Assembly (NCBI GenBank): GCA_949592205.1
Contig: CATIUR010000001.1
Span: 67,594,059 to 67,658,058 of the forward strand
Reading direction: 5' to 3'
DNA from: Helichrysum umbraculigerum
Lineage: Eukaryota > Streptophyta > Magnoliopsida > Asterales > Asteraceae
DNA: 64,000 bases
In this document: positions 43,779 through 55,047 of the stretch, one piece after another
How positions within the stretch are numbered: the first letter of the stretch is position 1
How the letters are laid out: the number at the start of each line of letters is the position of its first letter
Program-made: the position numbers and the translations under genes
Notes under the pieces: generated by a model
Databases searched by the model: none
The model's input: the letters and a program-made list of their open reading frames with translations, nothing else
What the model was told of the DNA's origin: nothing

Positions 43779-45491
43779 CCATGAGCAGAGCAATGGATTG
43801 CTCCACTTTCTGACTTCTTTCTACTTTCTACCAAAACTCTATTTTATGATTGTCTGTATTGATGTACGATTGATGCTTCGACATCACATCTATCTATTTA
43901 CTATTTTATTATGCTTTCACTTTATCTTTCTTATTAGCAGCTATTATTTAAATGATTGAGTGGATTGTTTGTTTAACCAAACGACTATTTATCGGAGACC
44001 GGATCAAAGGAAGCAACGGACCCCACGGTGAAGAACACTGAGAGCCGTAAGCTACAAGTCGCGGACCAACAAAAGCGGTACACCGTTCCAAAAACCCTTT
44101 ATCCGTTAATGCTTTGATTAACTCACCCAATATTCCAACACTAAGTGTGGGATACTTCATACCACATAACACTTTTGAAACGATCCAAAGATAAGTAGAA
44201 TCTCTAAGTGTGGGATACTTCGTCAAGAGGTGTTCAACAAATAGATTCGAACATTAGGGACAATGTTCCTCTAAGTGTGAGATATTCGGTCTACAACTGC
44301 AAGTTTTACCTCTTGTCCGTAAGCCAAACAATATTTTCATCAAAAGGCTAAAAATGGAAAAAATTTCAAATTTTTCGGATTCAAAAACATCGTTTTCTAG
44401 AAATCCTATCTTTCAAAACTATGAAATATAGCTAGAGACGAGTTTTAACAAAGAAACGAAACTGTTTTAGATCAAGATACGGACGAAAAAGGCAACACTT
44501 GGCTAGGCACATACTGACCAAAACATTCGATTCGTGAGGATTGAGCCCATAATTAGCATTCATCTTTAATGCTTCACTTTTCGTTTCATGTGTGTGTGCC
44601 GATGTATGCATTTGAATTAGAACTTGCTCTTGTAATACATTTCGAGATCACGTCAATGAGTGCCACACGTGGCATAGGTACAACCTATCTTGATAGCCTC
44701 CAAGGAATCCAAAACACCTTTCCACCATCAAACATCCACCCACTCAACACCCACTCTTCACACCCACTAAAGATTTCCTATCATTTATCTCGAACCTCAA
44801 AAGTCTCACAAACCTTCGGAGACACTCCCAAATTCCCAAAACCTTTGCAAAGAAAAGCCAACATAACTCAAGATCATTAGAAACCTTCCAGGCCGCAAAG
44901 TACATTATCAAGATCGGCGAAGTAGAAGAAAAGAAATCAAACCAATCACGCCAGCACAATCATGAAAAGGGCCAAGAAAATGAAAGAATCCAAAGAAAGG
45001 CTATGTAGTCCTTTCAAAAAGCTAACGAATTTTGAAGAAAAGCTTCAAGAAAATACAAGGAAAAACCATCTCACCCCTCACCACTTACATTCTTCAACCC
45101 AAAAACCCGATTCCTTCCAAGATATCTCGAAAGGTTAGTATCGTCCTCATCAAAAGTGATGGAGATTTGATTCTCGATCAAGCCTATGACGAGAATGCTG
45201 CATGACTGGCTATCCAAGTGATTGACACTAGTAAGTAAGAAACCCTAAACACTTTGAGTGATTTGAGTGATCCACTTGTGAGGATTGCCTAGTCATGATC
45301 ATCATATAAGTTGCCCGAAGAAGGTATCAAAATTCTATAAACTCTTAGTTTCCAGTAAAAACTCTTTCATAACCGTAGTTTATATTTTCTGAAAATAGTG
45401 TTTTCTAACAACTGATGCGATTAGAATCCTTCCAGAAGTTTTTATGAATGAGTTTGCTTGAGGACAAGTAAAGTTCTAAGTGTGGGATACT
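43779..45491 (+). other. Element A 3' untranslated region and PPT-like end
   Basis: No supported gene. It contains CTAAGTGTGGGAT blocks near 44143, 44203 and 44270 and directly before the LTR (45476-45489), where the block probably serves as the polypurine tract. GAACATTAGGGACAATGTTCC is at about 44249. The hairpin at 44555-44573 and the long stem 45201-45210 / 45287-45297 recur in C and D. Confidence 0.65.
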
Positions 45492-48058
45492 TGATATCGC
45501 GTAAAAAGTCACGTTTTTACTACCGATATCTCTATTATTCTGGAACGATTCTTGGCATATTAATTCAAAAAATTACAAATCAGTAACATTATGCCAAGAT
45601 GGTAAAAACAAGGTTGCACGAGAAAAATCAAGCGAAACGGATATAGAACGAAGATTCCACACACGTTTGAAGATTCAAGGCATAAAAATGAGATTTCAAG
45701 ACTAAAATGCCCTCCACCAACATCCATTATTTCCAAGATATTCGTTTTCAAAATACGAATCCAACAGAAGAGGAATCAACCAAAACGGGTAAAGAATGAA
45801 GATTTCGCGCCCGCCGGAAGATCCAAATGATCCGTACGAAATATCTGGAGCTAGGGACCTCATCTCAGGTCCTATCTTATGTCAAAATCTTCGTTTTTGA
45901 ATTACGAATCCAACAAAAAAAGAATCAACTCAAACGGACGTATAACGAAGAAAACACGCACGAATCAAGAAACGAAGCAACAAACGACGCAACGGGGCAG
46001 GGGTGGGCCCACCGCCGCCGGCCACCAGCCCACCGCCGCCGGGTGGACCCCCACCGCCGCCGGCCACCTGTGTCCCGCCCCGGTTTCCGTTTTTGGTAAC
46101 TTTTGGTAACTGGTGCACCTACTTTTCGCGTTGTACAATACCCGGTGCGCCTACTTTTCGTGTTGTACGGTACCTGGTGCACCCTTTTGGCTACCTTTTG
46201 CTAACATGCACCACTTGATGCTAATGTGAGCCAAAGCTCACCTATAAATAGGATGCTTAGGTTCATTTGAAACACACACCATATATGCACACATTCTAGC
46301 ATATTTCACTCTTTCTTTCTCACTAGAAAATCTTCCGTAGTCTTTTAGTCTTTCTCATTCTAGGAATATTGTAATTAGTCCACGGACTAACGTAGGAGCT
46401 AGGGCGAACGCTAGAGATTCGGAGATCAATCTTTGTACGTGTGAAAGAGTTTGTCAATTATAATAATACGCTGCTACGCATTTAATTCCGGGTGATATCT
46501 AAACTTTTATTATACTTGTTTCATTTCATATTTTGAATATATATTATTGCCTGGTATGTGATTTATTTGTTGCCATGAATTGCGAGTAGTTTATTATTGT
46601 GATTGCTGATGATGTAGATAATTATAAGTAAGGATGTCATTACACAATCAATGCACGATAATCGTAAAATGATATAACGACTCCTATTCAACTGTTTATT
46701 TGGTATAGTGCTGGAAATGCTTCATGCAAAGTACAAACGTACGGAAGCCGATAAACGACCGAAGGTAGTTATATCATTGGAATCAGCTCTGGTTCAAAAG
46801 TTGGAACTCCAAAAGGATAATACAACTACACAACTAACTGGTGCATCCTACGAGAATCAATGAATTATAAAATAATGTTCGTAAAACACGTTCAGATAAA
46901 ATAGGAGATAATAATCTTTGTACTGTTAGGACTTTATGAATTTGAGTTTAATTTATGGAGCACCCTTTCCAGTTATCCACGTGACTGCAACCTAGTAATT
47001 AGGACCTGATCAACCTTAATTATGGTAAGTAGTTATCTGTGCCCATGACATGCAATAAGTAAGACACAATGAAACCACTCGTTGTATATATTAGGTTTAC
47101 TTTTCTGCACAGCTTTACATTTAATTAGTTAGAGTGTCACTTTCACTGTCAATTACTCTTGACCGCGTGTTGGATATAAGAAGCAGTGGAAATTTCATGT
47201 AAAGTACACTGTCTATTATTGAAAGGCATGGTCCTCATATGAAACACGTTTTATCAAACTGCGGATAATCTGGAGATGTATAACTGTTTGAAAAGGAGAA
47301 CTTAAATCATAAGTCGAAGTAATTAGAACTTAATTAGACAAAGACGAGACTTAGGGATAAGAACAAAGTCCGAGTGACCTAGAATCCTTAAAACACTAAG
47401 CCTTACATAATCGGTGGTCCAAACATACAAAGTTATTAATCTGCGTGCTAATGAAGTAGTAAATTACCTTAGGAGTTAAGAACGGTCGGACCTATGAGAC
47501 GATACGCTACTGATTCATGCACCTCGGTATAAAACCAAAATAGGTTGTTCATCTTTCAACTAGATGAGTATTGGAAGTTTGCGTATTGCTCCGATCAGAA
47601 TCATGATAACCTAGTTCCAAGTGACACGCCAATGGGAAACTGAGTTGGTAGGGTTCTAGAGTTTACCCCTTGTAGTTTATTTACCACATTATGTATCAAC
47701 CCTAACTGTTCTGTCATCCCGAAATATTAATTATCGAAATCTCAGCAATCACATCTTTATCTTTATCTTTTTTTTTCCTTTACTTTATTTTCCTGCAATT
47801 TACTTTCCTGCATTTTAATTACCTGTCTTTAAACCCCAAAACCTACCTACTTTATTCCATCCTAAATGCTTCCCTGCTGAAAGTGCCAACTTTAATCGCC
47901 CACACGTTTGGATTCATAGAACGATCTTAGGTCGTACTTACCGCTTACTAACCAGAGTAGGTAGTACGTATAATTTAAGCCCCGCAAAATATAAATTTAA
48001 AACCCCTGCTGCGCTCGCATCATCATTTGAAAAACAACGACACGGTGTGAGCACATCA
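45492..48058 (+). mobile_element. Element A 3' LTR
   Basis: 2.57 kb, starting TGATATCGCGTAAAAAG and ending GAGCACATCA, followed by the TSD GGCTG (48059-48063). It has the empty site for E at 46993-46997, the TATA box at 46242-46250 and promoter repeats at about 46008-46187. Confidence 0.94.
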
Positions 48059-48063
48059 GGCTG

Positions 48064-48790
48064 GAATCCCACACTTAGTGATAAGCTTAGGATAAGGCAT
48101 ATAATACTGATAAAATAGAAAAAAATAATCTAATCAAAACAAGGATAAGAACGAGAGAACTCCCCTATCAACATGATGGATGGAAGCTGAAAGTCTGAAG
48201 ATGTGCTGCCTTTGAAGAAGAGTACTTGCCAGATATCCTCCTTTGCGGCAGCACCATGGAGTTCGTTCAGCTTTTGGAAGCGCACTTTGGAGTAAGTGGC
48301 TTTATTCAACACTTCAACAACTCAATCACTCTCTTATGGAAATATCTCGTAAGTGGGAACACGTTGGATATACTTTTTCACAAACTTCTCATTTTATAGC
48401 TTTTTACCAAAAGTGTGTCACTATCCCAGAATGTGAAAATATGTTTTCTACTACAAATCATTTGTAAGACACGCGTTTTTAAACGAGTTCGAGCATAATG
48501 CGTGAAAGTAGCACGCAAGTACCTAAAATGCTCGAAACACATGAATTAATATTTTGAAAATGTTTCCTAAATTTTGGGGTTAGTGATGTGTAAAAGCTGT
48601 CAATGTAAAAATGAAGTGGTGTTTTGAAAACATTTGCATATCCAAGTGTGAAAGATAGTCGGAGATATTTCACTTCTTGGAATTTAAATAAAAACAAAAT
48701 ACTACTAATACTAAAGGATATTTATTCCACGGGTTGCCTCCCGAGAAGCGCTTCTATTTATAGTCGAGGGCTCGACTTTCTTCTTAGAGT
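48064..48790 (-). other. Element B 3' untranslated region, right part
   Basis: No supported gene in about 730 bp next to the coding stop. It contains ATCCCACACTTAG at 48067-48079 and, near 48729, GGGTTGCCTCCCGAGAAGCG with a perfect 12-bp palindrome AGAAGCGCTTCT (48744-48755), a motif I recall from other plant Athila-type repeats. Confidence 0.55.
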
Positions 48791-50548
48791 TTAGGTGTTG
48801 GAGGTGCTCCTAGGGTGATTGATGGTGACGTTATGTGCCCTAGGTTGCGGAAAAGTGTAGCGCGGAGGATAGATCCGAAGGAAGTGGCAGACTATGGTTG
48901 AGATTAGGTCTGGCGGTTCCACAGTATCCATTTTGAAGCTTTGGAAGTGGTCTGAGGCAGTCTTGGAGAGACCTAGCAATCCGCAAGTGATGTAATCAAC
49001 CGCCTTATTGACTGGCCCGTTGGGGTCTGTCAATGTGGTTGTTTTGGTCTTGATCACTTCGCTAATTGGATGCTTTTGTCTGATAGAATCCACAAATTCC
49101 AAGAACTTCAACTTCAGATCTTCATATTCTTGAGCGTAGGGATCTCCTCCGAATGTGGTCACAGATTGGCACATGCTTTTGATTAGCTGGTGCTGATGAA
49201 TGGTGAAAGGGAAGCCAGAGTCTTTGAAGATATGAATCAATTTGCTGAATATCTCTCGATATCCAGCATGGAAGAAAAACTCTGGTTTCTCAGCGCTTTT
49301 CCCATGGAATATTTCACGTAATCGAGTTATCACATAAGTGGCAACATTGAGTAGTGACATATCAAGAATAGTTATGGGATGATTACGCTTCCTTTCAGCT
49401 AAACTGATGCATCTAAGCTCCTCGATCATCAACTCGATATGATATTCGATAGTGGATTTGATGACAAATCGATTACTTTCTTTGGTGCTTAGGTGATCTT
49501 CTCTGGCTAGTAAATCAAGGAATATCCGAAGAAAACTCATTACTTTGGCGTCAGCGTAGCTCCTAGGGTTTCCAGTAGCTTCTTCTAAGTATTTCCTGAT
49601 AGAACTCAACATCTCTCTTTGTCTTGAGGAGTAAGGAAACGCTGAACTAATTAGAACATCATATACTTGGTGGTATATCTGTCTTTGTTCAACATAGAAG
49701 TAAATTTCTTTTGCGTTATTCCATTCTTCATTGAGCTGAGATTTGAGTGCCTCGGCGAATATTCTGATGCAATACCTAAGTAAGAGCAGATCTCTGGTTC
49801 CATTGCTAGCGAGACGGATAGTGGACGCTTCTTCAATAACAGCTATTAGCCATTTTTGGTGTAGAGAGTAGTCAACAGTGGAATTTCTAATAGCTGCTAT
49901 CACGGTGCGAGGGTCTCCATCACATTTATTTATCACATTAACCATCTATTCATGATTAGAGACGATTGGGATACAGATGCTTTCTGGAGATAATACTGGT
50001 GAATCAGGCGGTTCTGGAGGAGCAGGAGGTGAGATAATACGAATATCACCAGGTATTTCCCCCGAGTCACTATCCATAGTAGGAGCATCGACCTTATGTG
50101 CATTAGGGATCTCAACTACATTGGACGGTGGCTGGGATTCGTCAGTGAACTGGGATATTGTATCAGAAGATAGCTTTGGAGTGTCTATCTCAATGCCTTC
50201 CTTGTCATGAGAATCAGAGTTATCGGACCTAAATATACCTCCTGTCTCAAGCCATGGTTGAGGTTCAGATGAAGCAAGGGCTTGAATCCCTTGAGAAGCT
50301 ATATGTGGCTGCAGACTCGGTAGTCTACTTGCTTTGAAATCCGAAATCTTCTTCAAACTATGTATGAAAGTTCGCTCAATCTCTTCTAGATCGCCAAGTC
50401 GAGAGTAGGTGAGTGGATTTTCTGGATCCAAGATCGGATTAAGCAATCTTTCCAGCATATGAGCAGCATTGGAAGTCTCTTCTTCTTCCTCTCCCTCTAC
50501 TTGTATCTCTTCTACCTGCTTAGCTTCTGGCTCGGAGGTCTCATCTTC
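48791..50548 (-). pseudogene. Duplicated-domain region of element B, in frame after Gag-protease
   Basis: The frame continues from gag-protease after a TAA (50549-50551). It begins with a Glu-rich acidic linker (EDETSEPE), is broken once by TAG at 49946-49948, and ends at 48791. From 49945 on (384 codons) it carries two diverged copies of the domain seen in A and C. Each has 'R.IYHQVYDVLI' or 'REIFSKLIHIF', then FPYSSRQ or FPFTIHQ, then a long helix with 'TGNP' or 'GGDP'. 'VATYVITRLREIF' lies between them. Its end YPPRYTFPQPRAHN matches the end PRYTFPQPRAPN of the C protein. In ordinary Athila, RT would follow protease here. Function is unknown. Confidence 0.65.
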
Positions 50549-52690
50549 TTATGTAACTTGGATAATAGAGACAGTATATAGCTCCCCATTCTCCATCGAA
50601 GCGCAGTCGGTTTGATCGATCTTGAATGTGATGCTTTCTCCATGAGCACGTAAGCTGATAGTCTGTAAGTGGACATCAATGACGGCTCTGTCCGTGTTCA
50701 AGAAGGGTCTACCTAGGACTATAGGGATGTTTATATCTTCCTGGATATCCATTACTACAAAGTCGGTTGGGAATAGGAATTCGTTGACCTTAACCATGAT
50801 GTTCTCAGCTATTCCCTTGGGGTACCTAATTGATTGGTCAGCTAGCTGGACACTCATTTTAGTGGGTTTAAGGTATCCTAATTCGAGCCTTTTGAATAAC
50901 GAATACGGCATGAGATTGATACTTGCTCCTAGATCGGCTAGAGAGCGAATATTGCCGGAGTGGTTAATGGAACAAGGAAGGGTAAAACGTCCAGTATCTC
51001 CTAGTTTTTCCGGTAGACTATTTTGAAGGATAGCTGAACATTCGGCGTTCAGAGGGACATTGGGTACTTCTGGTACTTTGTCCTTGGTTGACATAAGTCT
51101 CCTAAAATATTTAGAATATATCGGGCTGGGAGGTTTTCTAGACACGGTGTCTAAGTTTTTACCCTTAGGATTGAAAGCTTCAGGATGCTGATTTAGACGT
51201 CCTGGAAACGACATGCGCACCTTTTTCTTAGGAGGCGGAGTAGACTTCTTCTCAACTGTCTGTGTGACAGGAGATTGTTCCTTCATCATAGAAGGAACCG
51301 AAGGTAGGCTCGGTGTCACCTTGAAGTCTTGGCTGGTTACTTGGTTGGCTTGGAAGGTATTATTAGGCAGACTATCCTGAGGTCTAGTGTAGATACGTTC
51401 TGCTAGTCGACCTATTTGGGTTACAAGACTATGTCGAAAGGTTAGTTGCTCCCCTAAGATGAGATCAGTCTGGTCTTGTCTAGCCGTAATCTTTTCGATG
51501 ATTTGTATAAGGGTGTCGTCTGGACTAGTAATTGGCCTTTCAGGTGTAGGTTCAGTGAGAAGGTGTGGTTGGTTACAACCAAGTTGAGGTTGTTGTGGGT
51601 GGATTGGGTAGGGTGGTTGATTTGGTGGGTATTGGTTTGGTCTAGGAGAGGTTTGAGTAAAATCAGGTGGACGTGGATGAGTTCGGAACTGGTCATAGTA
51701 GGCTTTGCCATCAACATCGTCTTGATACTCAACTTGTGGATTGGTACAGTTCAGGCAGGAGCGAACTTGGTAGACCTGTTGAGGTGGCTTCTTCAGCATT
51801 CCTATTTCCTTGGTTAGTGTTCCGACATGTTCCACAAGAGTTTTGATCGCCTCAGTTTGCACGGGATTGGTGGCAAGCGGTACCGATAATGAGGAGTGCT
51901 CATCCGTCCAATCATTGTGATGAGGGGTCATTGTCTCCATCAGATTCCAAGCTTCATCGTCCGTCAAGCGCGTGAAGTCGCCTCGAGCAGCGGTGTCTAG
52001 CATTGTCTTGTGATCGGGTGCAAGACCATGGTAAAATGTGCACAACTGGGTGGTTCGTTTGATTAGATGGTTAGGACATTTCTTGAGCAAACTCTTAAAT
52101 CTCTCCCACGCATTGAAGATTGATTCATCATGAGACTGTTGGAAGTTCATGATATCTTTCTTCAGCTTGGTTTGTTTGAATGGAGGAAAGTACTTGGCTA
52201 AGAACTTAGTTTCCATTTCCGCCCATGAGGTGATAGAGCCAGTGTCTAATTCCTCAAACCAAGTTAGGGTTTGAAGAGCAAGAGAATAGGGGAACAGATA
52301 TAAGTGGGTTATATCATGCTCAACCCCTAATTGCTTGCAAGATTCGGATAGGGCTAGAAATTTGTTGAGGTGGGAGTTGGGATCATCGTCAGGCAGTCCG
52401 TGGAATTGGCAGCGTTTCTCGATTAACTGCACTACATCGTACTTCAGTTCAAATGATGCTCCGTCAATCACCTGGTAGCGAATGGGTCCTCCTCGACCTT
52501 CTATCGAGGGTTTGGTGTTATCGGCAAGAGTGATACGTGTGGTGGTTGTAGGATTGTGGGAAGGTGATGACTTTTCTTGCCGGATGGGTAAGACGTCATC
52601 TTCGGGATACGGGAAAGGAAGGGTTGAAAGAATTTTTAGGGGTTTAAGAAGAGAAAGCCATCCTAAGGGTTCACTAAGAAGAAAGTCCAT
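50549..52690 (-). CDS. Athila-type Gag-protease of element B
   Basis: I chose the ATG at 52690 (MDFLLSEPLGW), since further upstream the frame runs through the PBS and LTR. 713 codons. The gag domain is typical of Athila/Tat elements: 'PNSHLNKFLALSESCKQLGV', 'YLFPYSLALQTLTWFEELD', 'WAEMETKFLAKYFPP', 'ESIFNAWERFKSLLKKCP', 'FYHGLAPDHKTMLDTAARG'. There is no zinc knuckle, as usual in this group. The C-terminal aspartic protease has DLGAS at about residue 582 (50934-50945) and 'IVLGRPFLNTDRAVIDV'. Gag would form particles and protease would cut. The frame has no internal lesion, and RT/RNase H/integrase are absent downstream. Confidence 0.88.
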   Translation of the reverse strand: MDFLLSEPLGWLSLLKPLKILSTLPFPYPEDDVLPIRQEKSSPSHNPTTTTRITLADNTKPSIEGRGGPIRYQVIDGASFELKYDVVQLIEKRCQFHGLPDDDPNSHLNKFLALSESCKQLGVEHDITHLYLFPYSLALQTLTWFEELDTGSITSWAEMETKFLAKYFPPFKQTKLKKDIMNFQQSHDESIFNAWERFKSLLKKCPNHLIKRTTQLCTFYHGLAPDHKTMLDTAARGDFTRLTDDEAWNLMETMTPHHNDWTDEHSSLSVPLATNPVQTEAIKTLVEHVGTLTKEIGMLKKPPQQVYQVRSCLNCTNPQVEYQDDVDGKAYYDQFRTHPRPPDFTQTSPRPNQYPPNQPPYPIHPQQPQLGCNQPHLLTEPTPERPITSPDDTLIQIIEKITARQDQTDLILGEQLTFRHSLVTQIGRLAERIYTRPQDSLPNNTFQANQVTSQDFKVTPSLPSVPSMMKEQSPVTQTVEKKSTPPPKKKVRMSFPGRLNQHPEAFNPKGKNLDTVSRKPPSPIYSKYFRRLMSTKDKVPEVPNVPLNAECSAILQNSLPEKLGDTGRFTLPCSINHSGNIRSLADLGASINLMPYSLFKRLELGYLKPTKMSVQLADQSIRYPKGIAENIMVKVNEFLFPTDFVVMDIQEDINIPIVLGRPFLNTDRAVIDVHLQTISLRAHGESITFKIDQTDCASMENGELYTVSIIQVT

Positions 52691-52718
52691 CTGGACGCCT
52701 TTGGATCTTACAGTTGAT

Positions 52719-52735
52719 TCCCCGGCAGCGGCGCT
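52719..52735 (-). other. Primer-binding site of element B (tRNA-Asp type)
   Basis: The minus strand reads AGCGCCGCTGCCGGGGA, a few bases after the 5' LTR end at 52743. It differs from the A PBS at the first base. Confidence 0.85.
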
Positions 52736-54362
52736 AAATACTTGATGCGCCGCCAAGGGTCGATCAGGTTTTACCCTGTCGTTGGACCGTCCGTCAGCGG
52801 CGGCACCAGTGGGTTTTAATATTTATAAATGCTGGGCCAAAGTTTTACTAGTGCTATGTGGCCTAAGGGTTGTATAGCAGCGAGTATGACCTAGGGTCGT
52901 TCTTCAAAACCAACTGTATTGTGGATCTGAGTAGTCTAGGATGTCTGTTTCTAATTAGTGAGGGAGTTTAAAAATAGTTGGGAGTGGTTTGGTTTTGTTT
53001 TTATGATTAAACTAATAAGAAATAATAAAAAGCAGATAAAATAAACGGAATAGCAGTCAGGATAGAGGGGGTGTTTGTTGTGAGTTCGTTAGCCGAACGT
53101 TGGGATGATGTTTAGTTCAGGATATGAAAATGTCTCTAAAGATTTGTATTTTATTTGTTTTAAGTATATGTGGGATAAGCACTAGCTCCCTTCTGATTAA
53201 TTACTCAATCAGTATGTCACTGAGAAACTAGGCTATCGTGATTCTGATCGGAGTAGGTTGCCCAGCCCACAACACTGTCCTGTTACGGCACAGTGACCCT
53301 TTTTGGATTAGATATCCCGGGTGCATGAATAAGGCAACAAACTAACTCGATGTCCGACCGTTCTTAACCCCACAGGGATACTCAATTGAATAAAACATTT
53401 AAGTATAAGACTTGATTTGGTGCTTGATTACTTTCTATCGATGGGTTTGTAAAGTCCAGAGGTTGAAATAACCAGTGATTTACAAAGTAGAGTAACAGTA
53501 TTCACGTTGCTCTATAATGGTTACTCTGGACTTATAATGTAAGTTTGTATTTGAGTTCAGAAATTATCCATCTATGATATAAACCAGCCCTTACTTTTAA
53601 GTCCCAATAAATCCCTAGTTTATGTACTATGTACACTACTTTGATCGAAAACGGTATTTCCACAGGTTTAAAACCAGACCATGTTTATTTCAAACACAGA
53701 TAATTAATTACCTTTACTTAAGGTTAGCTACGTCTTAATAAAAAGGTTTTAATCACGTTCATTGGTCGAAAGGCGTTAGGTTAAATTGAGGTTTATAATC
53801 ATAGATAGAAAGTTAATCAAAGCACCGAGTTTTCATTTATAAAATAGGTTGGGACATTATTCCACAACAGATTGTGCCCACGACTTTCATAGCTTCCACG
53901 TTCCGTACTCCACACATTCGTGATGTTTCCGGCGCTATACAAATGAAAGTCGTTTAACGTTACTTCTTGTTTCATAATGACATCATCCCAACTAATACGG
54001 CTAACTACATCACAACAAACACGCAATATAACTACTCGCTAATCATGGCAAATCCTAAATCTAGCATAATCAAAATAACAACAGCATGCATTTTAATTAA
54101 TAAGATAAAGGATAGATATAACCGTGAAAAGAGCGTAGCTGAATATAACTTGAAAGTATACAGACAGAACTTCGAGTATGCTCCAAGCGATATTACAATA
54201 TTACCCCTCTAGTAGCCCGGTTAAGTATTAACCGGAGACTAACTAGCCACTAACTACGAAAATAAAAATAAAAACCTAATCTAGAGAGAGAGTAGTGAGA
54301 GAGTAGTGTTGGTGAAGAATGGATGAGGAGTTGTTGATGTTTGGAATGAGAAATGAAGCTTG

Positions 54363-54371
54363 TATTTATAG
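54363..54371 (-). promoter_or_regulatory. TATA box of the B 5' LTR
   Basis: The minus strand reads CTATAAATA with ACAAGCTTC downstream. This LTR has the PBS and gag behind it, so it is the one that would drive B. Confidence 0.65.
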
Positions 54372-54471
54372 AACTCGCACAGCCGTATCCGTAGACCGTA
54401 TCCAAATCTTCAAATGCACAACCGTATCGCAAAGGCGAATAAAAATCAGATTTTTATCACCCAAACGCACG

Positions 54472-54662
54472 ATACGGCTGAGCTAGGGTGAATACAGCTG
54501 AACTGGGCCGTATACGGCTGAGCATAGGGTGAATACGGCTGAACTGGGCCGTATACGGCTGTGCACAGGCCGTATACGGTATGCACAGGCCGTATACGGT
54601 CTATGTCCAGCCGTATACGGTCTGGTTCAGCCGTATACGGTCTGTGTCCAGCCGTATTCGGT
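54472..54662 (-). repeat. Array of GCCGTATACGGC palindromes (B 5' LTR)
   Basis: Same array as at 9697-9890 with a few substitutions. The palindromic cores are better kept here (more exact CCGTATACGG copies). Confidence 0.75.
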
Positions 54663-54989
54663 TCTTCGGTTCTTCATTTCTTCGTTCGGGCGTTCTTTAT
54701 ATCCACACGATCGTAATTTCCTAACGAAGAAAATGACATAGGTTAGAGGTCAAAATTCCAAGTATAGCTCAAATTGTACTAAAATGAGTGAACGGAAGAT
54801 TCAATGATCGTTTGTGCCCTATTTTACTCATTTTTAGGTTGTTTTTGCTGATTCTTGAAACATCGTCTATATTTTAGCCCTTATGATGAAATGTGATGTT
54901 TAAGTTCATATTTTAAGTGTTTTCATAAATAATTGGGCTAAAATGGCGAGATAATGGCACACGAAAACATGACTTTTTGCGTGTCATCA

Positions 54990-55047
54990 TGGCGGAAGTG
55001 GCCAAGTATTCCAAAGTAGGATGTATAGCTGTAGAATCAGACCTCAT
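54990..55047 (-). CDS. Start of the Athila ORF1-like gene of element C
   Basis: The ATG is at 55047 (MRSDSTAIHPTLEYLATSA), 19 codons up to the B insertion. The frame resumes at 7960. It directly follows the acceptor TTATCTTAACAG. The TSD copy TGGCG at 54990-54994 belongs to this exon. Confidence 0.6.

Larger units (their letters stand above)
11209..48058 (+). mobile_element. Element A: Athila-like non-autonomous LTR retrotransposon, split by E
   Basis: This plus-strand element has its 5' LTR in two pieces (11209-13158 and 37752-38813) because E inserted in it. The PBS is at 38820-38838, a duplicated-domain pseudogene at 38991-40303, the 5' exon and intron near 40800-41967, an Athila-ORF1-like pseudogene at 41973-43778, the 3' region at 43779-45491 and the 3' LTR at 45492-48058. 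The TSD is GGCTG. LTR length without E and a local duplication is about 2.56 kb on both sides. No Gag, protease, RT or integrase is present. Confidence 0.92.
7966..54989 (-). mobile_element. Element B: Athila-like element with Gag-protease and a duplicated-domain protein, split by A
   Basis: This minus-strand element has its 3' LTR at 7966-9903 (truncated), its 3' region at 9904-11203 and 48064-48790, coding at 48791-52690, a PBS at 52719-52735 and its 5' LTR at 52743-54989. Element A interrupts its 3' region. The 5-bp TSD TGGCG flanks it. Without A and the A-hosted insertions, B would be about 10 kb. It has Gag and protease but no RT, RNase H or integrase, so it must depend on another element for reverse transcription and integration. 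Confidence 0.9.
52743..54989 (-). mobile_element. Element B 5' LTR
   Basis: 2247 bp, minus strand TGATGACACGCAAAAAGTCATG ... GGCGGCGCATCA. It is followed on the right by the TSD TGGCG and then the ORF1-like exon of C. TATA box at 54363-54371, palindrome array at 54472-54662, inverted repeat 53880-53890 / 53943-53953. Confidence 0.93.

Noticed and set aside
50549..52756. Longer Gag start at 52756
   Set aside because: The extra codons run through the LTR end and the primer-binding site; the first ATG after the PBS is at 52690.
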